A DNA stretch of 64,000 bases from CAMDMI01 sp044379485 (GTDB taxonomy: Bacteria; Bacteroidota; Bacteroidia; Cytophagales; Flexibacteraceae): positions 1 through 64,000 of the forward strand of contig JBIPOE010000014.1 of NCBI GenBank assembly GCA_044379485.1. The letters run 5' to 3'. Shown in pieces: positions 21,620 to 30,939 of the stretch. The position numbers were made by a program, and so were the translations under genes. Below the pieces are notes generated by a model. The model was given only the letters and a program-made list of their open reading frames with translations. It had not been told where the DNA came from and ran no database searches. How positions within the stretch are numbered: the first letter of the stretch is position 1; every line of letters starts with the position of its first letter.

Positions 21620-24058
21620 ATGGAAAAGGTTTTCTGGGCAGTTCGTTATTTTTTTCTTCTTATTAGGAAAAGCATTCTCATACCCATTTTGGTGGGGATA
21701 CAGTTTGTTACCTTATTTTTTGCCCCACAAGGAAGAGATGTTTTAAAAGCCCTGTCATCCGAGAAAAATCTTGGTTTTCAGCTTATTACATTTGAAATTT
21801 CGATTATTCTTTCCGGAATTCTATACTTTTTAGGGGCCTATTGGCTGCTCTTTTTCTCTGGCACCAAGGGAAATTTATTTGAAGATCCGGAACATTATCC
21901 AACATCCCGGCTAAAAATAAAGGCCTGGTTATACCACGAATTTATTCAAAAATATCGGGGCTATTTACTCAGATTATATACCGGACTTTTACTATTTGGT
22001 CCGTTTTTCATTCTACTCCTCTCCTACTCATTTGTTGGTTTTTCTTCAATAAAATGGTTTTTAGCCTGCGTTTTTACCCTCATTGTTAATTGTTTAGTAT
22101 TATATTTCAGAAATAACAGAAACTCGTTTTGGGTTGTTGCACTTCGGGTTTTAACCTCAGGAATTGCCAAATCCTCAGAATCCATATTTTATCGATTTAT
22201 AAATAAACTGAAATCCATTGTTTTACCTGTTGTTGATAATTCACATTCTGTTCCTGAAAAAATTAATGAATTACCGATTTCAATAGATTTTAAAGGAAAA
22301 AGCCTGCTTCAAACTTTTCCTGCCTTCAGAGGCGGATTTTATCTGCTTTTGTATTTTGGTTTCATTTTAGTTTGCTTTTTGCTGGGTAGCCATAGATCTG
22401 TTTTAGAAACACTTGGACCCGCCACCGTAATTCAATTGGGCCTGTGTTTTTGGTCTATTGTTCTCATTTGGATTGCATATTTAAACAAGGTTTTTGTATT
22501 TCCATTTTATGGAGCCTTGTTGATATTTTTTGTTATCAATAGCTTTTTTAATGCCGATCATCCAATTTTTCAAAAACAAGAAGAGAGTTTAATTTCCAAA
22601 TCGGAGCTTGTCAACTTTGAAAAGGTTATGGAAAAATGGCTGCAATCCAGGCCATTGTCCAGTATTAAAGATGATTCCTTATTAATCAACGGTTCGGTTT
22701 TTACAGAAGAAAATCCTTACAAATATCTAATCATCAATGCTGAAGGCGGGGCTAATCGCTCAGGATATTGGACTGTAATGGTTCTGGATTCCTTAAGGAA
22801 GAAATTGGGGCCAAAGTTTGATGAACAAATTTTTGCCTTCGCTTCCGTTTCTGGTGGATCAATGGGTGTGCTTTCTTATGCCGCTGCAAGAGAGACTAAT
22901 AGCGAGCCAAGTGTAAGTAATTGCTTACAGGATTTTTACAAGGAGGACTTTCTTTCCGCCTTAACCAATAGATTAATTGTCGGCGAAATATTTGGTGCTT
23001 TTATTCCATTTTATTCTGAGAGTTTTGATAGGGCAGTTGCGTTTGAAAAAACGGTAGATGAAAAAATTCAAAATCACATTCTGCCAGAACAATATCAGAA
23101 TTTTTCCTTCAATAATTTAATTTTCAATCCAAATGATTCAGGATTTAATCCCTTATACTTAATTCATTCTACCGAAGTTGAGTCAGGGAGAAAAGCCATT
23201 TTGTCCAATCAAAACCTTGATTCCGGAGTTTTTTCAAATGGAATAAGCCTATCCAGGCAAATACCATTTGATCTGTCGTTGGGAACTGCGATTCACTTAG
23301 GTGCAAGATTTCCAGTTTTTTCACCTTCTGCTGCTTTAAAAAATTCTGAAGGTCAAGTCCTGCACTATGTGGATGGTGGATATTACGAAAACGGAGGATA
23401 TGAAACCACAAATGAGCTGATTGCTGCTATTGGTAAATCTAAATTTGGGAAACTTTTACAGCCAGTTGTTATCTCAATAGAAAACGAACAAGAAGAAAAT
23501 CAAGCTTTTAAGGGCGCTTTCTTTTTAAATGAAATACAATCAATTATTGGAACCACCTCCAGAATCCGGTCGGCAAATCTTCAAACCCATAAAAGAAAAC
23601 TAAACGAATATTTACGTACTCAAAGTGGCGGAAAAGATTCAATTCTGGAATTCAACTTAAATGCCAGCAATTTAGATATTCCAATGAATTGGTACCTTAC
23701 GAAAACAGCCAGGTCAAATATTGAAATCCAGTTGGTTCATACATTCAAAAAAAACAAATTGATTTTAAACCCAGATTCATTTTGGAATTCAAAAAAAGAA
23801 TTCAGAATAAAGGAAAAGCCGAGTGCCTTAGAAACTGACTCAATAATTCCAATTGTAAAAATGAAGGCTGAATTATTGCCAGCTAAAAATACGCTTTTAG
23901 AATCAAGGTTACAGAATCCTTCACCTGCAAGGAATCCCGAATTGTACTATTTTAGTAAAACCAAAAAGGAATGGCGGCTAAAATCAGAAGCAGATTTTAA
24001 CATAGGAAAACTGCAACCACTAAGAAAAAAGAAAATCAGATATCGGAAAGAGAAGTAA
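21620..24058 (+). CDS. Polytopic membrane protein with C-terminal patatin-like phospholipase domain
   Basis: An 812-residue protein. The first ~330 residues hold about seven hydrophobic segments (near 12-33, 55-80, 120-145, 147-165, 245-262, 270-290, 295-312). The rest is a patatin domain: oxyanion motif GGANRSGYW (~377), nucleophile S414 in SGGSMG (GxSxG) and the dyad Asp D585 in DGGYYENGG. Patatins hydrolyse acyl esters of lipids; here the catalytic domain is tethered to the membrane, which suggests phospholipid remodelling. All catalytic elements are intact. The C-terminus is basic (KPLRKKKIRYRKEK-like). It ends 7 bp before the convergent rhomboid gene. Whether the catalytic part faces cytoplasm or periplasm is not clear. 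Confidence 0.82.
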   Translation: MEKVFWAVRYFFLLIRKSILIPILVGIQFVTLFFAPQGRDVLKALSSEKNLGFQLITFEISIILSGILYFLGAYWLLFFSGTKGNLFEDPEHYPTSRLKIKAWLYHEFIQKYRGYLLRLYTGLLLFGPFFILLLSYSFVGFSSIKWFLACVFTLIVNCLVLYFRNNRNSFWVVALRVLTSGIAKSSESIFYRFINKLKSIVLPVVDNSHSVPEKINELPISIDFKGKSLLQTFPAFRGGFYLLLYFGFILVCFLLGSHRSVLETLGPATVIQLGLCFWSIVLIWIAYLNKVFVFPFYGALLIFFVINSFFNADHPIFQKQEESLISKSELVNFEKVMEKWLQSRPLSSIKDDSLLINGSVFTEENPYKYLIINAEGGANRSGYWTVMVLDSLRKKLGPKFDEQIFAFASVSGGSMGVLSYAAARETNSEPSVSNCLQDFYKEDFLSALTNRLIVGEIFGAFIPFYSESFDRAVAFEKTVDEKIQNHILPEQYQNFSFNNLIFNPNDSGFNPLYLIHSTEVESGRKAILSNQNLDSGVFSNGISLSRQIPFDLSLGTAIHLGARFPVFSPSAALKNSEGQVLHYVDGGYYENGGYETTNELIAAIGKSKFGKLLQPVVISIENEQEENQAFKGAFFLNEIQSIIGTTSRIRSANLQTHKRKLNEYLRTQSGGKDSILEFNLNASNLDIPMNWYLTKTARSNIEIQLVHTFKKNKLILNPDSFWNSKKEFRIKEKPSALETDSIIPIVKMKAELLPAKNTLLESRLQNPSPARNPELYYFSKTKKEWRLKSEADFNIGKLQPLRKKKIRYRKEK

Positions 24059-24065
24059 CGATCTT

Positions 24066-24686
24066 CTAAAACAACTGAAAATGAATCAGTTTGTCAAAGA
24101 AAACAGGGATAGAGGAAGGTGCTAAAATCAAAGAAAACAAAACTCCATATACCGAACCATAAAAGTGTGCATCATGGTTTATATGTCCCGTAAAATCATT
24201 TTTGGCAGCATATGCCGTGTACAAAAGATAAATTGCGCCAAATGCAAAGCCAGGCATTGGAATGAACATGACCAGTATCTGGCTGGTAGGATTGAACCAA
24301 ATGGCTGAAAACAATACTGCGGAAACAGCACCTGAAGCACCAACTGAGCTATAACTTCGGTCGTCCTTATATTTAAACAAAGTGCCTAATTCTGAAACAA
24401 CCATGGATGTAACATAAAGTATTCCTAAAAGAAGGGCACCATTCCCAGGTGAATACGCATCAAAATAACCCTCCACTGTAGATCCAAAAAAGAAAAAAGT
24501 CATCATGTTAAAAAGCAAATGCATTCCACTTACATGCAAAACACTGCTGCTAAAAAACCTGATATACTCTTTGTTATTCCAAACTTTTGCTGGATAAAAC
24601 GCATACTTTTCAAACCAATGTGGGTTTTGCCAGGCATAAAAACTTATGCCAACTGTAATCAGAATGATTATAAATGAAATACTCAT
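24066..24686 (-). CDS. Rhomboid family intramembrane serine protease
   Basis: A 206-residue protein with six hydrophobic segments. Rhomboid motifs are present: HVSGMHLLFNM (L1/TM2 region), the catalytic Ser in GASG (S118) and the partner His in AHFYG (H174). Rhomboids cut transmembrane helices of client proteins within the bilayer. The N-terminus is short, with no cytoplasmic domain. It is the last gene of a minus-strand series; the preceding FkbM methyltransferase stops 1 bp before its ATG, so the two are surely cotranscribed. The client is unknown. Confidence 0.88.
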   Translation of the reverse strand: MSISFIIILITVGISFYAWQNPHWFEKYAFYPAKVWNNKEYIRFFSSSVLHVSGMHLLFNMMTFFFFGSTVEGYFDAYSPGNGALLLGILYVTSMVVSELGTLFKYKDDRSYSSVGASGAVSAVLFSAIWFNPTSQILVMFIPMPGFAFGAIYLLYTAYAAKNDFTGHINHDAHFYGSVYGVLFSLILAPSSIPVFFDKLIHFQLF

Positions 24687-24687
24687 A

Positions 24688-25518
24688 CTAAAGCTTGGTT
24701 GCTAAAAAATATTCTTCATCAAGTTGCTGCAAATCAAACCGATAACTTGTTGACAATTCAAGAATTGCCTTTTTATTGGACGATTCCGGATGAATCTCTA
24801 TCAATAATCTGCCCCCCTTTTTCATATTGGAGAACGTATTCTTTCCACCTGTCACCACCTCAAGTTCATGTCCTTCAACATCAATTTTGACCAAATCAAT
24901 TTCCGAAGGGTTAATTCCATACTCTTTAGCTACAAAATCAAGAGATTTAACTGCCACCTTGGTAATGGTTCCAGTCAATGTTTGATCGGCTTTTACGATT
25001 CTGCTTAGTCCAGTATTTTGATTCACAGAATCAAATGAAAGCACGTTTTCTGAATCTGAAACTCCAATATTAAACAAACTAACTTTTGAGTTCAGCTTAT
25101 TTAAAGAGATATTTCTACTCAAAATCCCAAACGTGGTTGGATTTGGCTCAAATGAGTAAATTTTCGAACCAGGGAATTGATTTCCCAGCATAACTGAATA
25201 TTTACCTGCGTTTGCTCCAATATCTAAAAAAACACCATTTGGATCTTTTAAATCAAAATGTTTTAAAAGATTATTCTCGGATTTTGAACTTACAGTTAAA
25301 ACAAGATCGGTATTTTTAGGAATATAAAATAAACCAATAGAATTTTTGATTTCAAGATCTTCCTGTAAATAATAACCACATTCCTTTCCACCAGCGAGGA
25401 TATATTTAATCAATCTACTAATAGCCCATAATTTATAGGAAATAGAGCTTTTACCAGGTATCGAAACCTCTATAAAATGGTACTTAAAAAATAAAATTAG
25501 ATTGGAAATGATTTTCAT
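24688..25518 (-). CDS. FkbM family S-adenosylmethionine methyltransferase
   Basis: A 276-residue protein. The SAM-binding motif I is FLDIGANAGKYS (residues ~98-108), followed by the acidic strand end YSFEPNPTTF and the VKIDVEGHELEVV motif typical of FkbM methyltransferases, which O-methylate sugars or small-molecule hydroxyls. The N-terminal ~70 residues lack membrane helices. The gene is packed between comB (18 bp upstream) and the rhomboid protease (1 bp downstream). Family members often act in polysaccharide or glycolipid biosynthesis; nothing nearby names the acceptor. Confidence 0.87.
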   Translation of the reverse strand: MKIISNLILFFKYHFIEVSIPGKSSISYKLWAISRLIKYILAGGKECGYYLQEDLEIKNSIGLFYIPKNTDLVLTVSSKSENNLLKHFDLKDPNGVFLDIGANAGKYSVMLGNQFPGSKIYSFEPNPTTFGILSRNISLNKLNSKVSLFNIGVSDSENVLSFDSVNQNTGLSRIVKADQTLTGTITKVAVKSLDFVAKEYGINPSEIDLVKIDVEGHELEVVTGGKNTFSNMKKGGRLLIEIHPESSNKKAILELSTSYRFDLQQLDEEYFLATKL

Positions 25519-25536
25519 CTAAACAAAACTAGAAAA

Positions 25537-26238
25537 TCAAGCTACAATAATGTTCTTTTCCAATCTAGGAAGGCAGTCATAAATACTACTTTGCAAACAA
25601 AACTCAATATCCTTGTGGATATTTAATCGGCTTAACCTTTGAAAGTGAGAGGTATCTCTCAAGTATTCAAGCATTCTGTCTTTTTGCATTTCATACAAAT
25701 CTCTCGATATCAAAGCACTATCATTTCCAATTTGAAATGAATCCCTCAGATAAGAAATAATAGCTCCGGCAAAAAGGGTATCCTCTGCATTTACCTGACC
25801 TTTCCAACCAGCACAAAGAAGTACCACATCACATCCTCTAATATAGAGGTAGTCACAAACAGATTTGAGATTAAGAAAGGAACCGATAATTACTTTTTTT
25901 GCCGATGAAGACAAAATGATAGCCTTGGTCCCATTTGTTGTGGTTACACAGATTTTCTTGCCATATAAAACTGGATCCATATAGCTGAATGGTGAATTGT
26001 CAAGGTCAAAACCTTCCATTTTCATACCATTTCTTTCGGCAGCAGTTATATAACCCATAAGACCATAAGTCGCTGATTCTTCAAGAGATGCAACGGGTAA
26101 TATTTCGGAAATTCCATGGGCAAGGCCAGTAACCATGCAAGAGGTGGCCCTCAAAATATCTATGACAACTACAATTTTATCTTCGAGCTTAAAAAGAGGC
26201 AGAAGTTCTGGTGTCAGGCAAACGTCAATTTTCGGCAT
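25537..26238 (-). CDS. comB: 2-phosphosulfolactate phosphatase-like protein (ComB family)
   Basis: A 233-residue protein of the ComB family. Recognisable segments are VVVIDILRATSCMVTGL near the N-terminus, ERNGMKMEGFDLDNSP, and CVTTTNGTKAI, which form the Mg and phosphate site in the family. In methanogens ComB removes phosphate from 2-phosphosulfolactate in coenzyme M synthesis; in bacteria the enzyme is linked to sulfolactate metabolism or has an unknown role. No comA, comC or other sulfonate genes are nearby; it sits between gcvT (29 bp) and a methyltransferase (18 bp). The family call is secure, the substrate in this organism is not. Confidence 0.85.
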   Translation of the reverse strand: MPKIDVCLTPELLPLFKLEDKIVVVIDILRATSCMVTGLAHGISEILPVASLEESATYGLMGYITAAERNGMKMEGFDLDNSPFSYMDPVLYGKKICVTTTNGTKAIILSSSAKKVIIGSFLNLKSVCDYLYIRGCDVVLLCAGWKGQVNAEDTLFAGAIISYLRDSFQIGNDSALISRDLYEMQKDRMLEYLRDTSHFQRLSRLNIHKDIEFCLQSSIYDCLPRLEKNIIVA

Positions 26239-26267
26239 TAGCCAATAATATATTGATAAAGAGTCAG

Positions 26268-27362
26268 TTACGATTTAAAGAACGGCAAAGATACTATTTC
26301 TGCTTCAAGTAACCTGCCCCGAACGTCAACAAAAATGTGATTTCCTGGTTTGGAGACATCAAAAGGAACATAAGCAAGGCCTATACATTTTCCAGTAGAA
26401 GGTGAAATGGTGCCTGAAGTTACTATTCCGATTTCCTTGCCATCTTTATCTTTCACAGGGTAATGTCCTCTGGCTATACCCTTATCAATTAGCTCAAAAC
26501 CAACAAGTTTACGTTTTAAACCAGCTTCTTTTTGGCTTTTTAAATAATCTGAATCCACAAAATCTTTGGTAAATTTTGTAATCCAGCCCAAGCCTGCCTC
26601 CAAAGGATTTGTGGTATCGTCTATATCGTTTCCATACAGGCAAAAACCCATTTCAAGCCTCAAAGTATCTCTGGCGCCCAGACCGATAGGTTTAATTCCT
26701 TCAGGTTGGCCAGCTGTAAAAAGGGCATTCCAAAGCATTTCCACTTTGTCATTGGGTACATACAATTCAAAACCCCCAGCTCCAGTATATCCTGTATTTG
26801 AGATGATTACATTTTCAATTCCTGCTACAGTACCTTTTGTAAAATTGTAATATGGAATGGGCTCTAAATCTACTTCTGTTAACTTTTGAATGACTTGTTT
26901 GGCCAATGGGCCTTGCACAGCCAACAAAGAAATGTTGTCAGAAAAGTTTTCCATTTTGGCACCAAACCTGTTTTGGCTTTGAATCCAATTCCAGTCCTTT
27001 TCGATATTGGAAGCATTTACAACCAACATATATTCTTCAGGACCAATGCAATACACCAAAAGGTCATCTACAATTCCTCCCTTTCCGTTTGGTAAACACG
27101 AATACTGAACTTTTCCCGGGATTAATTTTGAAGCATCATTTGAAGTTACCCATTGAATGAGGTCCAGGGCATTGGGGCCCATTACCCAAAATTCGCCCAT
27201 GTGGCTCACGTCAAAAACGCCTACAGCTTTTCTAACTGTGTGGTGTTCATCGAGATCGGAACTGTATCGCACAGGCATATCGAAACCTGCGAAAGGCACC
27301 ATTTTGGCGCCAAGAGATTGGTGTACTGCATGTAGTGCAGTTTTTTGAATGGTGTCTGTCAT
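26268..27362 (-). CDS. gcvT: Aminomethyltransferase, glycine cleavage system T protein
   Basis: A 364-residue protein of normal length. Family landmarks include the N-terminal LGAKMVPFAGFDMPVRYSS, VFDVSHMGEFWVMGP, the substrate/folate-site Asp in NDASKL, YTGAGGFELYVPN, GLGARDTLRLEMGFCLYGND and the C-terminal barrel. With THF it takes the aminomethyl group from lipoylated H protein, giving methylene-THF and ammonia in the mitochondrial-type glycine cleavage system. The other gcv genes are not adjacent, a common situation in Bacteroidota. It begins ~90 bp after purE and no glycine riboswitch-like structure is evident in that gap. Confidence 0.95.
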   Translation of the reverse strand: MTDTIQKTALHAVHQSLGAKMVPFAGFDMPVRYSSDLDEHHTVRKAVGVFDVSHMGEFWVMGPNALDLIQWVTSNDASKLIPGKVQYSCLPNGKGGIVDDLLVYCIGPEEYMLVVNASNIEKDWNWIQSQNRFGAKMENFSDNISLLAVQGPLAKQVIQKLTEVDLEPIPYYNFTKGTVAGIENVIISNTGYTGAGGFELYVPNDKVEMLWNALFTAGQPEGIKPIGLGARDTLRLEMGFCLYGNDIDDTTNPLEAGLGWITKFTKDFVDSDYLKSQKEAGLKRKLVGFELIDKGIARGHYPVKDKDGKEIGIVTSGTISPSTGKCIGLAYVPFDVSKPGNHIFVDVRGRLLEAEIVSLPFFKS

Positions 27363-27452
27363 TCTTTTAAATTTTCAACTTAAAAATAATTAAAGGTGTT
27401 TAGCTTTTTAATAATAAATGGATTGATATTCAATCTAGGCCAAAAAGACCGA

Positions 27453-27965
27453 TCAATCGTTCATAAAATCCTTATCCGTCATTTTTTTAATACTTTCTTC
27501 TACTTTCAACCTTAGGCTTTCTTTATGTTGTTTCAATTTTGCAGCTACCAATGGCTCATACAAAGCCAGAATCTGGGCAGCAAGAACAGCTGCATTAGTA
27601 GCATTATCCAAAGCAACCGTGGCAACTGGAACTCCAGTGGGCATTTGCAAAATAGACAAAATAGAATCCCAGCCATCGATAGAAGACTTAGACTTAATTG
27701 GTACTCCAATTACAGGAAGATTGGTCAATGAGGCCACCATACCAGGAAGATGTGCAGCTCCTCCAGCTCCAGCTATTATTACTTTTATCCCTCTGTCTGA
27801 TGCACCTAGGGCGTATTCAAACATTCGTTTAGGAGTTCTATGGGCAGAAACGATGGTGATTTCGTGCTTGATACCCATTGATTTAAGTGTTTCGGCAGCT
27901 TGTTCCATCACTTCCAGATCGGAAATGCTGCCCATGATGATTGATACTTGTACGTCGCCTGTCAT
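27453..27965 (-). CDS. purE: N5-carboxyaminoimidazole ribonucleotide mutase
   Basis: A 170-residue class I PurE. Signature segments: IIMGSISDLEVM at the N-terminus, VSAHRTPKRMFEYA with the catalytic His, AGAGGAAHLPGMVASLT, PVIGVPIKSKS and LSILQMPTGVPVATVAL. It converts N5-CAIR to CAIR in purine synthesis. The start overlaps the purK stop by 4 bp (ATGA type), so the pair is translationally coupled. The first residues MTGDVQ fit the family start. Confidence 0.95.
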   Translation of the reverse strand: MTGDVQVSIIMGSISDLEVMEQAAETLKSMGIKHEITIVSAHRTPKRMFEYALGASDRGIKVIIAGAGGAAHLPGMVASLTNLPVIGVPIKSKSSIDGWDSILSILQMPTGVPVATVALDNATNAAVLAAQILALYEPLVAAKLKQHKESLRLKVEESIKKMTDKDFMND

Positions 27966-29086
27966 GAAATGACTTTCAAATGATTTTGCACAAAGGAAAC
28001 CTTTTGCTGCAAATCTGCCAAGGAATTCGCCACTACTGTTACATGGCCCATTTTTCGATAGGGTCGTGTCTCAGCTTTTCCATAAATATGTGGGTAGGCA
28101 CCAGATAAGGATAAACAACGCTCAATTCCCTGATAAACAGGAGCTCCAGTGAAACCTGGCTCTCCAATCATGTTTAACATTGCAGAAAAAGGAAACAGTA
28201 TATCGGTTTCACTCAAAGGAAAATTCAATATAGAACGCCAAAATTGTTGGAATTGGGAACAGATATTTCCTTCAATGGTATGATGTCCTGAGTTATGTGG
28301 TCTTGGCGCCATTTCGTTTACCAGAACATTTCCGCTTTTATCGAGAAAAAATTCAACAGCCAGTAAACCAACCATTTCCAACTTTTCAATTAATTCAAAA
28401 GCAATAGTCTTGCAAGTATTTTCAATTTCTACAGAAATAATCGCAGGCGATTGAAGATAAGAAACCAGGTTAGCAACGGGATGAAAAATCATTTCAACTA
28501 CTGGAAATGTTTTTACTTCTCCACTTTCATTTCGGGCCACAATTACAGCCAACTCTTTTTGAATATTAACTGCCTTTTCTAAAAAACCAGGAATTGAAGG
28601 AATCTTTTGTAAATCAGAAAATGAATTAACAGAAGTTACACCCTTGCCATCATAACCACCTTCATTTTGTTTCCAAAAAGCTGGAAGAAAGGCTTCTATA
28701 TCATTAATCTGGCCACTATCAAAAGATCTAAAATCAGAAGTAGGAAATCCATTTTGCCTTAAAAATTGCTTCTGAGTCCACTTGTTTTTAATGATTTCGA
28801 GTACTCTTGGCTGGGGAAAAACCTTGACTCCAGACTTTTCCAATTGTTTTAAGGCCTCCAGATTTACATCTTCAATCTCAAAAGAAATCAGGTCTTTATC
28901 TTTTCCAAATTGAACAATAGTTTCAAATTCTCTAAAACTTCCTTCTTGAACCTTTGCATAAGCTTTTGCGGATGCCAACGGATCCGGATCTAAAAACTCT
29001 GGCTGTAAATGCCAGTCAGAACAAGCCTGAAGCATCATAAGTCCTAATTGGCCTCCTCCAAGTATACCTATTTTACGATTATGCAT
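27962..29086 (-). CDS. purK: 5-(carboxyamino)imidazole ribonucleotide synthase
   Basis: A 374-residue ATP-grasp enzyme. It opens with KIGILGGGQLGLMMLQAC, has the lid/ATP-site segments (GGYDGKGV, EKAVNIQKELAVIVARN) and NEMAPRPHNSGHHTIEG near the active site. It carboxylates aminoimidazole ribotide with bicarbonate and ATP, handing N5-CAIR to PurE, whose gene overlaps its 3' end. Length is normal. It starts 23 bp after the ABC exporter gene. Confidence 0.95.
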   Translation of the reverse strand: MHNRKIGILGGGQLGLMMLQACSDWHLQPEFLDPDPLASAKAYAKVQEGSFREFETIVQFGKDKDLISFEIEDVNLEALKQLEKSGVKVFPQPRVLEIIKNKWTQKQFLRQNGFPTSDFRSFDSGQINDIEAFLPAFWKQNEGGYDGKGVTSVNSFSDLQKIPSIPGFLEKAVNIQKELAVIVARNESGEVKTFPVVEMIFHPVANLVSYLQSPAIISVEIENTCKTIAFELIEKLEMVGLLAVEFFLDKSGNVLVNEMAPRPHNSGHHTIEGNICSQFQQFWRSILNFPLSETDILFPFSAMLNMIGEPGFTGAPVYQGIERCLSLSGAYPHIYGKAETRPYRKMGHVTVVANSLADLQQKVSFVQNHLKVIS

Positions 29087-29109
29087 AATTTAAAACTCAA
29101 TTTAGACAA

Positions 29110-30927
29110 TTAAAAGCTCTGTAAATCAACAAGTTTTCTATACAAACCATTTTGAGTATAAAGTGATTCATGGGTGCCCGACTCTACAATTTTTCCTTTG
29201 TCTAAAACCAAAATCTGGTCAGCATTTTGAATGGTACTAAGCCTATGTGCAATTACAATTGAAGTTCTGCCAATCATTAAATTTGAAATGGCATCCTGAA
29301 CCAGTTTTTCCGATTCTGTATCCAGGGCTGAAGTTGCCTCATCAAGCAACAGAATTTGTGGATTTCGCAATACGGCCCTTGCAATAGAGAGTCTTTGACG
29401 CTGACCACCAGAAAGTTTCGAACCCCGATCACCAATTTCCGTTTGGTATCCTTTTTCAGACTGAACAATAAAACTGTGGGCATTTGCAATTTTTGCAGCT
29501 CTTTCAACCATTTCCTGAGTGGCATCGGTTTTGCCAAAAGCAATGTTGTTAAAAATGGTATCGTTAAACAAAATAGTATCTTGATTTACCATACCAAACA
29601 ATCCTCTTAAATCGCTAACTTTAAGCATTTTGACATCGTCGCCATCAATTGTAATTGCTCCTGAATCTGCATCATAAAACCTAACCAAAAGATCTAGAAT
29701 TGTAGATTTTCCTCCCCCAGATGGACCCACCAATGCAAGAGATTTTCCTTTAGAAGCCGAAAAGGAAATATCTTTCAATACCGGATTCTGACCATAGGAA
29801 AACGATACTTTATCAAACTGGATGCTGGACTGGATCTCAGATTTATGTTTTGGATTTTCAATTTCTTTAATCTGATCATCAATATCTAAAATTTCGAATA
29901 TTCTTTTTCCCGCAGCAACTCCACGCTGGCCAGTAGCAAATGAATTTGAAATGGCTTTGGCTGGTCCTAGAATTTGAGAAAAAATAATAATATATGTAAT
30001 AAATTGAGAGGCATCCAGATTCGAACTCTTATTAATTACCAGATGACCACCATAAAGTATAATTCCTATTGCAGAAAGAACACCAAGAATTTCTGAGGCA
30101 GGAGAAGCCATTTCTCTTTTATTCAGCCAGTTCTTCAAATAATTAGTAAAATTATTATTAACCTCATCAAATTTATTTCTAATAAATTTCTCAGCATTAA
30201 ATATTTTAATAATTCTTAGGCCTGAAAGTGTTTCTTCTGTAAGAGAAACAATGTTACTCATCAACCTCAAACCATCGCCACTTTTTAATCTTCTGGTAAT
30301 TTGATTAATAATCAATCCGGAAATAGGTAAATATAAAATAGTGAAAAAAGTTAATTCAGGAGATATAGTAAACAGGAAAATAAAATACCCTGTTATCAAA
30401 AATGGCTCTCTAAATATGGCTTCTAATGACGTCAAAATGGAATACTCAATATCGTTAATATCATTACTGATAACAGTTAATAAATTTCCTTTTTTCTGGG
30501 TGTTGAGGTAACCAATACTAAGCTTTGAATATTTCAAGAAAATATCTGATCTCAGATTTTTCATCAAAACCACCCGCATCCTTGTAATTACCCTCTGAGC
30601 CAGGTATTTAAAAAGGTTTGATAAACAGATAAATAGAAAAATTATTCCACAAATAAAATAAAGAGCATATTCCAATCCCTGATTCCTGATTAAAGAATAC
30701 ATGTAGAAATTGAACTTAGCGACAACAAAATTGATAGAAAGACTAAATTCCGGGTCAACAAGCACTTCAGGAACCTTTACATTTCCAAAAAGGACATTTA
30801 AAAGCGGAATTAAAAGGGAGAAATTAAAGACTCCGAAAAAAACAATAAGTATCGCAAGAACTACATACTGAGGGAAATATGCACTATATGGTCTTGAGTA
30901 AGAAAGGATTCGCCAAAAGGTTTTCAT
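29110..30927 (-). CDS. ABC exporter, fused permease and ATPase (MsbA-like)
   Basis: A 605-residue half-transporter. Residues ~1-330 contain six membrane helices of the type IV exporter fold; the ATPase domain follows with Walker A GPSGGGKST (~400), signature LSGGQRQRLSIARAVL (~503), Walker B ILLLDEATSALD and the H-loop IVIAHRLSTI. It should homodimerise. The MsbA/lipid-A-like exporter group is the closest by overall length and motif layout, but substrates range over lipids, peptides and drugs. It is 12 bp downstream of pheT and 23 bp upstream of purK, within a long minus-strand gene block. Confidence 0.88.
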   Translation of the reverse strand: MKTFWRILSYSRPYSAYFPQYVVLAILIVFFGVFNFSLLIPLLNVLFGNVKVPEVLVDPEFSLSINFVVAKFNFYMYSLIRNQGLEYALYFICGIIFLFICLSNLFKYLAQRVITRMRVVLMKNLRSDIFLKYSKLSIGYLNTQKKGNLLTVISNDINDIEYSILTSLEAIFREPFLITGYFIFLFTISPELTFFTILYLPISGLIINQITRRLKSGDGLRLMSNIVSLTEETLSGLRIIKIFNAEKFIRNKFDEVNNNFTNYLKNWLNKREMASPASEILGVLSAIGIILYGGHLVINKSSNLDASQFITYIIIFSQILGPAKAISNSFATGQRGVAAGKRIFEILDIDDQIKEIENPKHKSEIQSSIQFDKVSFSYGQNPVLKDISFSASKGKSLALVGPSGGGKSTILDLLVRFYDADSGAITIDGDDVKMLKVSDLRGLFGMVNQDTILFNDTIFNNIAFGKTDATQEMVERAAKIANAHSFIVQSEKGYQTEIGDRGSKLSGGQRQRLSIARAVLRNPQILLLDEATSALDTESEKLVQDAISNLMIGRTSIVIAHRLSTIQNADQILVLDKGKIVESGTHESLYTQNGLYRKLVDLQSF

Positions 30928-30939
30928 CTTTTTTACGCC

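Noticed and set aside
27363..27452. Glycine riboswitch upstream of gcvT
   Set aside because: The 90-bp AT-rich gap lacks the paired glycine aptamer structure and follows purE directly in the same direction.
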